A stretch of DNA of 64,000 nucleotides from assembly GCA_050045915.1 (NCBI GenBank), contig JBNGCR010000003.1, positions 1-64,000 on the forward strand, given 5' to 3'. A program made the translations under genes and the position numbers. The notes beneath the pieces were generated by a model. It saw only the letters and a program-made list of their open reading frames with translations, did not search any database and had not been told where the DNA came from. This stretch comes from Limnospira sp050045915 (GTDB lineage Bacteria > Cyanobacteriota > Cyanobacteriia > Cyanobacteriales > Microcoleaceae). Position 1 is the stretch's first letter, and every line of letters starts with the position of its first letter. This document shows, piece by piece, positions 33,744-42,165 of this stretch.

Positions 33744-35969
33744 ATGGCAACGAAATTCCCAAAATTTAGCCAGGATCTGGCTCAAGATCCGACCACTCGT
33801 CGGATTTGGTACGGGATTGCCACAGCCCACGATTTCGAGACCCATGATGGAATGACGGAGGAGAATCTTTACCAAAAGATTTTTGCCTCCCACTTCGGAC
33901 ACATCGCCATCATCTTTCTCTGGACTTCTGGCAGCCTGTTCCACGTCGCCTGGCAAGGCAATTTTGAACAGTGGATCAAAGATCCCTTAAACGTCCGTCC
34001 CATCGCCCACGCGATCTGGGACCCCCAATTCGGCCAACCCGCCGTTGATGCGTTCACCCAAGCTGGCGCGTCCAACCCCGTCGATATCGCATACTCCGGT
34101 GTTTACCACTGGTGGTACACCATCGGGATGCGGACCAATGGAGACCTGTACCAGGGTTCCATCTTCCTGCTCCTGCTGGCCGCAGTCTTCCTGTTCGCCG
34201 GCTGGCTGCACCTCCAGCCCAAGTACCGCCCCAGCCTGTCCTGGTTCAAGAACGCCGAATCTCGGCTGAACCACCACTTGGCCGGTCTGTTCGGCGTTAG
34301 CTCCTTGGCTTGGACGGGTCACCTGGTTCACGTCGCCATCCCCGAGTCTCGCGGGCAGCACGTCGGTTGGGACAACTTCCTGAGCACCCTGCCCCACCCG
34401 GCGGGTCTGGCTCCCTTCTTCACCGGAAACTGGGGAGTTTACGCTCAGAATCCCGACACTGCCAGCCATATGTTCGGTACTTCCGAAGGGGCTGGGACTG
34501 CGATCCTGACCTTCTTGGGCGGCTTCCACCCCCAAACTGAGTCCCTGTGGCTGACCGACATGGCTCACCACCACCTGGCGATCGCGGTGATCTTCATCAT
34601 CGCCGGCCATATGTACCGGACCAACTTCGGTATCGGTCACAGCATCAAAGAAATGTGCGACGCCAAAGAGTTCTTTGGCCGTAAGGTTGAGGGTCCGTTC
34701 AATATGCCCCACCAAGGCATCTACGAGACCTACAACAACTCCCTGCACTTCCAGTTGGGCTGGCACCTGGCTTGCCTCGGGGTGATCACCTCCCTGGTGG
34801 CACAGCATATGTACGCCTTGCCTCCCTACGCCTTCATGGCTCGGGATTACACCACGATGGCCGCCCTCTACACCCACCACCAGTACATCGCTGGATTCAT
34901 CATGGTCGGTGCATTCGCCCACGGCGCCATCTTCCTGGTTCGCGACTACGATCCGGAGCAAAACAAGGGGAACGTTTTGGCTCGCGTTTTGGATCACAAA
35001 GAGGCAATCATCTCTCACCTGAGCTGGGTGTCTCTGTTCCTCGGATTCCACACCCTGGGCCTGTACGTCCATAACGACGTCGTGGTCGCTTTCGGAACCC
35101 CCGAAAAGCAAATCCTGATCGAACCGGTCTTCGCCCAGTTCATTCAGGCTTCTCACGGTAAAGCGGTTTACGCGATGGACGTGCTGCTGTCCAATTCCGA
35201 CAGCATCGCCACCACCGCCTGGCCCAACTACGGCAACGTTTGGTTGCCCGGCTGGCTGGATGCCATCAACTCCGGCAAAAACTCCCTGTTCCTGACCATC
35301 GGCCCTGGCGATTTCCTGGTCCACCACGCGATCGCCCTCGGCCTGCACACCACCACCCTGATTCTCGTCAAGGGTGCTCTGGATGCCCGCGGCTCCAAGC
35401 TGATGCCCGACAAGAAAGACTTCGGCTATGCCTTCCCCTGTGATGGCCCCGGCCGTGGCGGTACTTGCGACATCTCCGCTTGGGACTCCTTCTACCTCGC
35501 GATGTTCTGGATGCTCAACACCCTGGGCTGGTTGACCTTCTACTGGCACTGGAAGCACCTGGGCATCTGGCAGGGCAACGTTGCTCAGTTCAACGAGTCC
35601 TCCACCTACCTGATGGGATGGTTCCGCGATTACCTGTGGTTGAACTCTTCCCAGTTGATCAACGGCTACAATCCCTTCGGAACCAACAACCTGTCCGTCT
35701 GGGCCTGGATGTTCCTGTTCGGACACCTGGTTTGGGCAACCGGTTTCATGTTCCTCATCTCCTGGCGGGGTTACTGGCAGGAACTCATCGAGACTATCGT
35801 TTGGGCTCATGAGCGCACTCCTTTGGCGAACCTGGTTCGCTGGAAGGACAAGCCTGTTGCACTGTCCATCATTCAAGCTCGCGTCGTCGGTTTGGCTCAC
35901 TTCACTGTCGGCTATATCCTGACCTACGCAGCCTTCCTGATTGCCTCGACTGCCGGCAAGTTCGGTTAA
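33744..35969 (+). CDS. psaB: Photosystem I P700 apoprotein A2
   Basis: A 741-residue partner of PsaA, eleven transmembrane helices. The opening MATKFPKFSQDLAQDPTTRR, the F-X loop FPCDGPGRGGTCDISAWD and the end IASTAGKFG are as in other cyanobacteria. The P700-ligand helix region and the HHLAIAVIFIIAGHMYRTNF stretch are intact. The two proteins form the heterodimeric core that oxidises plastocyanin or cytochrome c6 and reduces ferredoxin. A strong terminator follows the stop. Confidence 0.99.
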   Translation: MATKFPKFSQDLAQDPTTRRIWYGIATAHDFETHDGMTEENLYQKIFASHFGHIAIIFLWTSGSLFHVAWQGNFEQWIKDPLNVRPIAHAIWDPQFGQPAVDAFTQAGASNPVDIAYSGVYHWWYTIGMRTNGDLYQGSIFLLLLAAVFLFAGWLHLQPKYRPSLSWFKNAESRLNHHLAGLFGVSSLAWTGHLVHVAIPESRGQHVGWDNFLSTLPHPAGLAPFFTGNWGVYAQNPDTASHMFGTSEGAGTAILTFLGGFHPQTESLWLTDMAHHHLAIAVIFIIAGHMYRTNFGIGHSIKEMCDAKEFFGRKVEGPFNMPHQGIYETYNNSLHFQLGWHLACLGVITSLVAQHMYALPPYAFMARDYTTMAALYTHHQYIAGFIMVGAFAHGAIFLVRDYDPEQNKGNVLARVLDHKEAIISHLSWVSLFLGFHTLGLYVHNDVVVAFGTPEKQILIEPVFAQFIQASHGKAVYAMDVLLSNSDSIATTAWPNYGNVWLPGWLDAINSGKNSLFLTIGPGDFLVHHAIALGLHTTTLILVKGALDARGSKLMPDKKDFGYAFPCDGPGRGGTCDISAWDSFYLAMFWMLNTLGWLTFYWHWKHLGIWQGNVAQFNESSTYLMGWFRDYLWLNSSQLINGYNPFGTNNLSVWAWMFLFGHLVWATGFMFLISWRGYWQELIETIVWAHERTPLANLVRWKDKPVALSIIQARVVGLAHFTVGYILTYAAFLIASTAGKFG

Positions 35970-36000
35970 ACTGAACCCCTACACTCAGGTAATTAAACTA

Positions 36001-36032
36001 AGTCCTCCACCATCCGGTGGGGGGCTTTTTTG
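36001..36032 (+). terminator. psaAB terminator
   Basis: CCTCCACC, loop ATCC, GGTGGGGGG then CTTTTTT. The stem has one G-T wobble and is followed by six T. It ends the psaAB transcript. Confidence 0.85.
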
Positions 36033-36061
36033 ATGGTGTTATCGATCGCGCTTCCCTGGAA

Positions 36062-36295
36062 TTAGAAGAAAATACCAACAACGGTCAACAGGTTTTTCGT
36101 TCCCGCACCAGGGTCAAACGGGGAGTCCGGGGGAAACCGCTGCAACGTCAGGCGGACGGCTTGGTTATCCTGCAACCCTTCCAACATAAGCCGGCTGGGG
36201 GTATCCTTCAAAATGTCTCCCCCTGGGGAAATTTCAGTAAAAGAACCCTGCCAGTCTCCTAAATTGGTCAGAAAATTTTCCCACTGCGATCGCAT
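36062..36295 (-). pseudogene. DUF3598-like N-terminal fragment
   Basis: A 77-residue frame: MRSQWENFLTNLGDWQGSFT, EISPGGDILKDTPSRLMLEG then LQDNQAVRLTLQRFPPDSP. This is the usual opening of cyanobacterial DUF3598 proteins (lipocalin-like, about 250 or more residues). Similarity ends near residue 63, and the frame stops at 36062, a few bases before the psaB terminator. The remaining three quarters of the gene are missing, so this is a truncated remnant. It is divergent from the next gene. Confidence 0.65.
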
Positions 36296-36338
36296 TCGAG
36301 TCTCCTCATCTTTTAAATTGACAGATTAACATTCCACC

Positions 36339-37157
36339 ATGTCTTTATCTCGAATCATCACCTTACTCACCGATTTTGGTCTAAATGATGTCTATGTCGG
36401 CGTCATGAAAGGAGTCATCGCCCAGATCGACCCCACCCTCACCGTCATCGACCTCACCCACGAGATTCCCCCCCAAAATATCATGGCGGGGCGATTTTGC
36501 TTGATGAATGCCTATCCTTATTTTCCAGAAGGAACCGTTCACGTCGCGGTCGTCGATCCGGGGGTGGGAACAAAGCGACGGGCGATCGCACTTCAACTTC
36601 CCACCGGATATCTGGTCGGACCGGATAACGGCTTGTTAAGCGGTATTATCAAACAACAGGAAATCATCACCGCTGTAGAATTAACCAATTCTCACTATTG
36701 GCGCACCCCAGAACCCAGCGCAACCTTTCACGGTCGAGATATTTTTACCCCCGCCGCCGCCCATCTAGCGGGGGGAGTTCCCATTCAAGAACTCGGGACT
36801 CCCATCGATCGCCACACCCTCGCCGACCTCTCCTTACCCGACCCGAAACAGACCCAAAACACCATCGAAGGATGCATTCAACATATTGATCGCTTCGGCA
36901 ATTTAATTACAAATATTCCGGGCGATCGGGTGGCGGGAACATCCTGGACGGTGACATTTCCCACCTCCCCGAAACGGTCGATTATTCCCAGCCGCCAAAC
37001 CTACGGCGACATCCACCCCGGCAGCCTCCTAAGCCTGATCGGTTCCCACGGCTGGGTTGAAATTGCCGCCAACGGAGATAGCGCTCAATTCCAGTTGGAG
37101 CTCAACTGGAGGGCAAAAGTTGAGATTCACCTGGATTCTAAATCTATAGATTCTTAG
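36339..37157 (+). CDS. SAM hydroxide adenosyltransferase (DUF62 family)
   Basis: A 272-residue enzyme of the SAM hydrolase/halogenase-like superfamily, which splits S-adenosylmethionine with hydroxide into adenosine and methionine. Seen are IITLLTDFGLNDVYVGVMKG, VAVVDPGVGTKRRAIAL, VGPDNGLLSGI and ATFHGRDIFTPAAAHLA, which carries the conserved metal-free catalytic Asp/His region, followed by HIDRFGNLITNIP. Length fits the family. The start codon is preceded by no strong ribosome-binding site. Cytoplasmic; the biological purpose of the reaction is unclear for the family. Confidence 0.9.
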   Translation: MSLSRIITLLTDFGLNDVYVGVMKGVIAQIDPTLTVIDLTHEIPPQNIMAGRFCLMNAYPYFPEGTVHVAVVDPGVGTKRRAIALQLPTGYLVGPDNGLLSGIIKQQEIITAVELTNSHYWRTPEPSATFHGRDIFTPAAAHLAGGVPIQELGTPIDRHTLADLSLPDPKQTQNTIEGCIQHIDRFGNLITNIPGDRVAGTSWTVTFPTSPKRSIIPSRQTYGDIHPGSLLSLIGSHGWVEIAANGDSAQFQLELNWRAKVEIHLDSKSIDS

Positions 37158-37172
37158 GGTGTATTGAGGCTT

Positions 37173-37343
37173 CTAGGGAGTCGAGAAACTCACTAACGAG
37201 GGCAAGTCTTTAAAGTCATCTCGGAGAATAGAGCCAAATAAGGCAAGTTCGACGATCTGCCAACGTTGGCAAAATTCAGCCAGTTGTTCAGGGGTAATTC
37301 CTAGGCGATCATAAATTTGGCGATCGCTTATTTGGGTAGTCAT
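37173..37343 (-). pseudogene. Minimal nucleotidyltransferase (MNT) fragment, metal motif lost
   Basis: A 56-residue frame: MTTQISDRQIYDRLGITPEQ, LAEFCQRWQIVELALFGSIL then RDDFKDLPSLVSFSTP. MNT proteins continue from LALFGS(I/V)LR-x-D-F with (R)xxSDIDVLV, the Mg-binding motif. Here that piece is deleted and only L-V-S-F survives before the stop. The toxin or antitoxin activity of MNT/HEPN pairs must be lost. A short frame ending PAFRQILKQQDIPLYS upstream (about 37366-37430, minus) may be the tail of a neighbouring lost gene. Confidence 0.65.
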
Positions 37344-37651
37344 TTAACCTCATCCTAAGAGTAAAGCGGGATATCTTGCTGTTTCAGAATTTGGCGAAAA
37401 GCGGGGAGGGGCATATCTGCATGGCTCAACTAAAACACTGATAAAAACTCGGTTTCTCTGTGGCGGGTGGGGGTTCAGAAGCCACCAGATGGCCCGATCG
37501 CCCTTGATTGTCCCCCGCCCTTGATTGACCTGCCTTTTTCAACCTGCGATCGCCCATCTACAAAACCTGAGAGCGTGGTAATCTAAAGGCAGTTCGTTAT
37601 CTCCCCAAGAGGTAACTATCTGAATTAGTTGAACATAATTAACAAATTAAT

Positions 37652-38077
37652 ATGAATTGGCTTCAAAAAAAAGCAGTCCTCGTCCCGACAGATTTCTCCG
37701 ATCTGTCTTTCACCGCCCTCGAACCCGCCCGAGAATTTGTAAAAGAAATCTCCCAAGTTCACGTCCTGCACGTCCTCCCCAAATTGCATCCCGCCGAACC
37801 GGGGATGGTATGGAAAGCCGTCAGTTCAGAGTCCCGCCGACAACACGCCGAAGCCGCCCTGAGAACCCAGTTGCAAGAACGGGGTTATGAGGGGGTACAG
37901 GTTCAAATTGCGATCGGCACTCCCAGCCATGAAATTGTAGACTATGCAAAAGACAGGGGCATCGAATTGATCGTCATGCCCACCCACGGCTACACGGGGG
38001 TTAAACGGGTTTTGATCGGGTCGGTGGCCGGACAGGTAGCCCGCCTCGCCCACTGTCCGGTTTTGTTATTACATTAG
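37652..38077 (+). CDS. Universal stress protein (UspA family)
   Basis: A 141-residue single-domain Usp. It opens KKAVLVPTDFSDLSFTALEP and has the nucleotide-binding signature G-x2-G-x9-G-S near the C-terminus (HGYTGVKRVLIGSVAGQVAR then HCPVLLL). The Asp in PTDFSD is also conserved. It probably binds ATP or a related nucleotide as a dimer and helps stress survival. Monocistronic in appearance, with repeats on its 3' side. Confidence 0.9.
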   Translation: MNWLQKKAVLVPTDFSDLSFTALEPAREFVKEISQVHVLHVLPKLHPAEPGMVWKAVSSESRRQHAEAALRTQLQERGYEGVQVQIAIGTPSHEIVDYAKDRGIELIVMPTHGYTGVKRVLIGSVAGQVARLAHCPVLLLH

Positions 38078-38112
38078 CCCCCACCCCCAACCCCTCCCCC
38101 AATTTTGGGGGA

Positions 38113-38352
38113 GGGGAGTGCAAATTAGCCCTCATATCATGTCCGCTTAAACAGTTATGATTCCTGGGTGCCATCTTCTGAAGCGGCTTCAAACTTTTGC
38201 CTATTGCCTCTTGCCTATTGCCTTTTCTCGGGGGAGTGCAAATTAGCCCTCATATCATGTCCGCTTAAACAGTTATGATTCCTGGGTGCCATCTTCTGAA
38301 GCGGCTTCAAACTTTTGCCTATTGCCTCTTGCCTATTGCCTTTTCTCGGGGG
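38113..38352 (+). repeat. 118-bp tandem duplication of the dispersed repeat, copies 3 and 4
   Basis: The unit from GGGGAGTGCAAATTAGCCC to GCCTTTTCTCG occurs twice with exact 118-bp period (about 38113-38230 and 38231-38348), followed by the first bases of a third. Each unit contains GATTCCTGGGTGCCATCTTC and the TTGCCTATTGCC series that also interrupts vapC at 4.8 kb. The two units are identical by eye, so the duplication is recent. The stretch 38077-38421 holds no gene. Confidence 0.85.
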
Positions 38353-38421
38353 AGTGCAATAATCGTGTAATCTGCGTAATCTGCGTAATCTGCGGACGGA
38401 AATAGGAGATCGCATCACCGT

Positions 38422-39996
38422 TCAACGATAATCGATATCAGTTTCTCGAAATCGTCGCAAAAACTCGATAATATCCCGATCGCCCGGATTGATGCGTAAC
38501 GCCCGGGTAGCGGCGGTTCTGGCCTCCCGATCGCGGTTCAGTCGGGTCAAAGCGATCGCCTTCCCGAACCATCCCCGGGCATTATTAGAGTCAATTTCGA
38601 TCGCGCGACTGTAGGCGTTGAGAGCCTGGGCATACCGCCTCAACTCCATCAAAATCGCCCCTTTCAACACCCAAACCTCCCCCAATTCGGGGTCGAGATC
38701 GAGGACATTTTCCACCGATACGATCGCCGCCTCATAATTTCCGAGACGAAATAAAGCCCGCCCCCTGGCAATCAAAGCCGGGATAAAATCGGGTTTGACG
38801 GCGATCGCGCGATCGTAAGATTCCGCCGCCCCCCGGTAGTCCCGTCGCCGGTTCATCAGCAGGTTTCCCCGCAAATACCAGATCCCGTAATCCTCCGGTT
38901 TGATTTCGATCAGGCGATCAAAGGCTTGCAACGCCTCATCCGTCCGGTTCAGGGACATCAACACCGCCCCGCGATCGCGCCATGCCGGATAAAAGTTGGG
39001 ATGGAGTTGGGTGGCGCGATCGTAGGATTGCATCGCTTCATCGTACCGCCCCAAGGAAGATAACGCATTCCCCCGACCGTACCAAGCCGGGTAAAAATCC
39101 GCCTGCAAAGCGATCGCCCGTTCAAACGCCTCCAACGCCTCCCGCCACCGTTCCAAGCGATATAATTGGTTTCCCCGGTTCGTCCAATCCACCGCACTGA
39201 AGCGATCGTCCACTTCCGGAACTTGTAAATATCGCGAAATGGACTGCAATTCTTCGGCGGTGGGACTCGGCGGTTCGTCGCTGCTGACGTTCAAATTCAG
39301 TTGAATTCCGGACTGCAAAAACCGCTGCATCGGAATCCCTGCACTGTATCCCACCAAAACACGATCGCTCATTCGCGTCGTTTCATCGTAGAGGATCTGA
39401 CCCTCCGTCATCCCGTGGATGCCGATCACCCGGCCCTCGGTATCCAAAATCGGCGCCCCGCTCATTCCCAACCCCGTCAAATTGGTATAAAACAAATCGT
39501 AACCCCGCGAAAACGGTTCTTTCACGAAGGCGAGTTTGTAGGCTTCGCTCACCAGCAACCCGGCGGTGAAGCTGCGATCTCGAGATTCCGGCCAGCCGGA
39601 AATAAAAATATGTCGCGAGTCGGCATCGTAATTATAATCGGCAATTTCGGCGACGGGATAGGTGCGATCGCTCTCGAATTGCAACATGGCCAAATCGATT
39701 CCCGGCAATTTGATCACGCGATCATAATCGAGGGGATACCGTTCCCCGCCATCGGTGACGATGGTATATTCGTCGGGACTGCGGACGACGTGGTTGGCCG
39801 TGAGGACGTAGTAAACATTATCTTCCCTGGCAATAATCACCCCGGAACCGGGATTGATGCCGTCGATGCGGACGGTGACGCGGCGACTGAGGCGATCGAT
39901 TTCCCCCGCCATCAGCGCGATCGCATTTCCTGAAAATATCAATATCGCTGCCATTCCGACAATAGCCGCACTCAACCCCTTCCGAATTCGCTTCAT
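38422..39996 (-). CDS. Trypsin-like serine protease with C-terminal TPR repeats
   Basis: A 524-residue exported protein. After a hydrophobic N-terminus (GLSAAIVGMAAILIFSGNAI) comes a chymotrypsin-like protease domain of about 200 residues: His in VLTANHVVRS, Asp in LPGIDLAMLQF, Ser in TGLGMSGAPILD. From about residue 270 there are seven or more TPR units, for example AWYGRGNALSSLGRYDEAMQ and VWVLKGAILMELRRYAQALN. ATG 39996 with GGGAAGG 8 bases upstream is preferred over TTG 40029. Probably periplasmic; the TPRs would bind a partner. Substrate unknown. Confidence 0.85.
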   Translation of the reverse strand: MKRIRKGLSAAIVGMAAILIFSGNAIALMAGEIDRLSRRVTVRIDGINPGSGVIIAREDNVYYVLTANHVVRSPDEYTIVTDGGERYPLDYDRVIKLPGIDLAMLQFESDRTYPVAEIADYNYDADSRHIFISGWPESRDRSFTAGLLVSEAYKLAFVKEPFSRGYDLFYTNLTGLGMSGAPILDTEGRVIGIHGMTEGQILYDETTRMSDRVLVGYSAGIPMQRFLQSGIQLNLNVSSDEPPSPTAEELQSISRYLQVPEVDDRFSAVDWTNRGNQLYRLERWREALEAFERAIALQADFYPAWYGRGNALSSLGRYDEAMQSYDRATQLHPNFYPAWRDRGAVLMSLNRTDEALQAFDRLIEIKPEDYGIWYLRGNLLMNRRRDYRGAAESYDRAIAVKPDFIPALIARGRALFRLGNYEAAIVSVENVLDLDPELGEVWVLKGAILMELRRYAQALNAYSRAIEIDSNNARGWFGKAIALTRLNRDREARTAATRALRINPGDRDIIEFLRRFRETDIDYR

Positions 39997-40221
39997 CCCC
40001 AACCTTCCCAATATCTGCGGGGTTGACAATACTCAACCCCATTCCCTACTTCTGGTTGGAGGTGATCGATCCGGTTCCGCAGTCAAATTCCCGTGATGGA
40101 ATTTATGGAATTTTAGATTTTAGATTCTCCCCCGTCCCCGACTCCCGACTCCCGATTCCCGACTCCCTGTTCATATAAACTGTATAGGGAAAAATTTTCC
40201 CCCGATATTTGAGGAACTGCG

Positions 40222-41007
40222 ATGCTGGCGAAACGAATTTTGCCCTGTCTGGACGTGAAGGCCGGCCGGGTGGTCAAGGGTGTGAATTTTGTCGATCTCA
40301 AAGATGCCGGAGATCCGGTGGAATTGGCCGCCGCCTACAACGAGGCGGGGGCCGACGAGTTGGTGTTTCTGGACATCACCGCCACCCACGAAGACCGGGA
40401 CATCATCATCGATGTGGTCTACCGGACCGCCGAACAGGTGTTTATCCCCCTCACCGTCGGGGGGGGTATCCAAAACTTAGAGATAATTAAAAATTTGTTA
40501 AGGGCGGGGGCCGATAAAGTCAGTATCAACTCGGCGGCGGTTCGCGACCCGGAATTTATCAATCGGGCGAGCGATCGCTTCGGTGCCCAGTGTATTGTAG
40601 TCGCGATCGACGCCCGCCGCCGCACCGATCCGGAAAATCCCGGTTGGGACGTTTTCGTGCGGGGAGGCCGGGAAAATACGGGCTTGGACGCGATCGCCTG
40701 GGCGCAGGAAGTGACGAAAAGGGGCGCGGGAGAGCTTCTGGTGACGAGTATGGACGCGGACGGAACCCAGGCGGGCTACGACCTAGAACTGACCCGAACC
40801 ATCGCGGAAATGGTCGAAATTCCGGTGATCGCGTCGGGCGGTGCGGGGACCTGCGAGCACATCTACGAAGCCCTGACCCAGGGACGGGCCGAAGCCGCCC
40901 TGCTGGCCTCCCTCTTACATTACGGACAGTTAAGCGTCTCGGAAATCAAATCTTACCTAGCCGACCGCCAGATCCCCACCCGAAATCTCGACCCTCAGCC
41001 CCTGTAA
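40222..41007 (+). CDS. hisF: Imidazole glycerol phosphate synthase cyclase subunit HisF
   Basis: A 261-residue (beta/alpha)8 barrel enzyme that closes the imidazole ring in histidine synthesis, using ammonia from HisH. Opening MLAKRILPCLDVKAGRVVKG holds the first catalytic Asp (C-L-D); the second catalytic Asp is in VTSMDADGTQAGYDLELT. Phosphate-binding motifs VGGGIQNL and ASGGAGTCEH are intact. Length usual. Not in a his operon here, as is normal in cyanobacteria. Confidence 0.97.
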   Translation: MLAKRILPCLDVKAGRVVKGVNFVDLKDAGDPVELAAAYNEAGADELVFLDITATHEDRDIIIDVVYRTAEQVFIPLTVGGGIQNLEIIKNLLRAGADKVSINSAAVRDPEFINRASDRFGAQCIVVAIDARRRTDPENPGWDVFVRGGRENTGLDAIAWAQEVTKRGAGELLVTSMDADGTQAGYDLELTRTIAEMVEIPVIASGGAGTCEHIYEALTQGRAEAALLASLLHYGQLSVSEIKSYLADRQIPTRNLDPQPL

Positions 41008-41113
41008 TTTCCTTCCTGTGGGGGGTTGCTCGAAATGCCCAACTAAATTTTGGAATCTCGGCTCAGTTACAAAACTCCTGTTAGAATAGAGGAAATGTTA
41101 CGAAACGTAACTT

Positions 41114-41326
41114 ATGCTGATTCCTATTCTAATAATTGACGTCGCCCTGGTGGCCTGGTCCGTGCATCTGATGCAGCAGGCCGCCCGCTATCGGGAGTTT
41201 TCCTTCGTCCTGGCGGGCATTTTGGTAGCCATTTCGGCTGCCGCGATGGTCGTGGTTTACTTTCTCATGGGGTCTTGTATCGACCACCTCACCCAAATCT
41301 CCAATCACCCCCATCCTTATATGTGA
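41114..41326 (+). CDS. Small membrane protein, 70 residues
   Basis: Two hydrophobic segments, LIPILIIDVALVAWSVHLM and SFVLAGILVAISAAAMVVVY, joined by a short charged loop QQAARYREF, then a His/Asn-rich end. No family recognised. It probably sits in the plasma or thylakoid membrane as a hairpin. ATG 41114. The next feature is the tRNA gene, 96 bp on. Confidence 0.55.
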   Translation: MLIPILIIDVALVAWSVHLMQQAARYREFSFVLAGILVAISAAAMVVVYFLMGSCIDHLTQISNHPHPYM

Positions 41327-41422
41327 GGGGGCGCATCCGCCCCAATTTGAAAGCCGTCCAAAAATTTTCTCAAAAATCTTGACACACCCCCGACAGTTGA
41401 GATACATTAGAAGATACGGCTT

Positions 41423-41495
41423 GGGGCTATAGCTCAGTTGGTAGAGCGCCTCAATGGCATTGAGGAAGTCAGCGGTTCGAGTCCGCTTAGCTCCA
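41423..41495 (+). tRNA. tRNA-Ala (GGC)
   Basis: A 73-nt cloverleaf: acceptor GGGGCTA/TAGCTCC with the G3-U70 pair that identifies alanine tRNA, D arm GCTC...GAGC, anticodon stem CCTCA/TGAGG with loop ATGGCAT (anticodon GGC), T arm GCGG-TTCGAGT-CCGC. CCA is not encoded. TTTT follows directly. Confidence 0.95.
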
Positions 41496-41649
41496 TTTTC
41501 CAAGCGACCCCATTCAGAATCGGACTCGGTGCGATCGCTGAACGGCGACTTCTCTGAGCTGTTCTCTATCCATCGATAGTGGCCAAATTCAGAAAAAAGT
41601 CGCTATTATCTGGAAGATGGACAGAACGTGCGGGTTGTGTCCGGGGCCT

Positions 41650-41740
41650 TGCAAACCAATATTTGACAAGGCCCAAGAGGTGAGTATGATCCGGTAAGGA
41701 AGCATTCATTTCAACCTCCTCCATTGATCAACTTAATTTA
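41650..41740 (+). ncRNA. ffs: Probable signal recognition particle RNA (4.5S-like)
   Basis: The core CCGGTAAGGAAGCA (41691-41704) matches the conserved SRP RNA tip (CCGGAAGGAAGCA) with one inserted T, giving a GGUAA pentaloop instead of the GGAA tetraloop. Bases on both sides fold as a rod: TTGA/TCAA (41663-41666, 41728-41731), CAAGG/CC-A-TTG, GAGGT/ACCTC and TGAG/TTCA, with the AGCA side of the symmetric internal loop conserved. The 5' end is uncertain because GGGCCTTG (41644-41651) can also pair with CAAGGCCC (41667-41674). Ends are approximate. It would bind the Ffh M domain for co-translational targeting. Confidence 0.6.
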
Positions 41741-41755
41741 AGACAACGATCGGCT

Positions 41756-42160
41756 GTGCCATCTCCAAAAGCTCAGAAAATTGACCTGAATGATGAGTAC
41801 CCCTGTCCCTGTCGGCGGCGGGGGAAGCTCGTCCCGATTACCCTGACAGATGCCTTCGGGTGCGATCGCTGTCAGCAAATTTTCGTTGTTGACGAAAGCG
41901 GGTACTCCCTGGAACAACTCTCGACCCACTACCCCTACAAACAGGTGTGGCGGTGGACCGGGCAGCAGTGGAACCGGGCCACCCCCGGCCTGCGATCGCA
42001 CTACCTGCCCCTCGCCCTGGGGATGCTCCTGGTGCCCCTGGTGATTTGGTTGCCCCTGGCAATGTACTCCCCCGGCCCCAACATCTTGCTTTGGGCGATG
42101 GTGGCTGTTATGCTGGCGATGTTGCCCGCGCTCATGGTTTGGCTCGCTTACAGGCGTTAA
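41756..42160 (+). CDS. Conserved membrane protein with N-terminal Cys-rich zinc-ribbon-like motif
   Basis: A 134-residue protein. The N-terminus has C-P-C-R-R-R (YPCPCRRRGKLVPITLTDAF) and then G-C-D-R-C-Q-Q-I-F, a C-x-C...C-x2-C arrangement that could bind zinc. Residues 88-132 form two hydrophobic segments (PLALGMLLVPLVIWLPLAM, ILLWAMVAVMLAMLPALMVW). A pattern often seen next to cyanobacterial proA. GTG start at 41756; 5 bp before the proA start. Function unknown; the context suggests co-transcription with proA. Confidence 0.65.
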   Translation: MPSPKAQKIDLNDEYPCPCRRRGKLVPITLTDAFGCDRCQQIFVVDESGYSLEQLSTHYPYKQVWRWTGQQWNRATPGLRSHYLPLALGMLLVPLVIWLPLAMYSPGPNILLWAMVAVMLAMLPALMVWLAYRR

Positions 42161-42165
42161 GCTCA

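Noticed and set aside
33987..35900. 637-codon open frame opposite psaB
   Set aside because: Again a shadow of a highly conserved GC-biased gene. No ribosome-binding site and no protein-like domain.
38113..38352. Possible CRISPR-like array because of regular direct repeats
   Set aside because: Only two contiguous 118-bp units with no spacers; the same sequence is dispersed elsewhere. No cas genes in the window.
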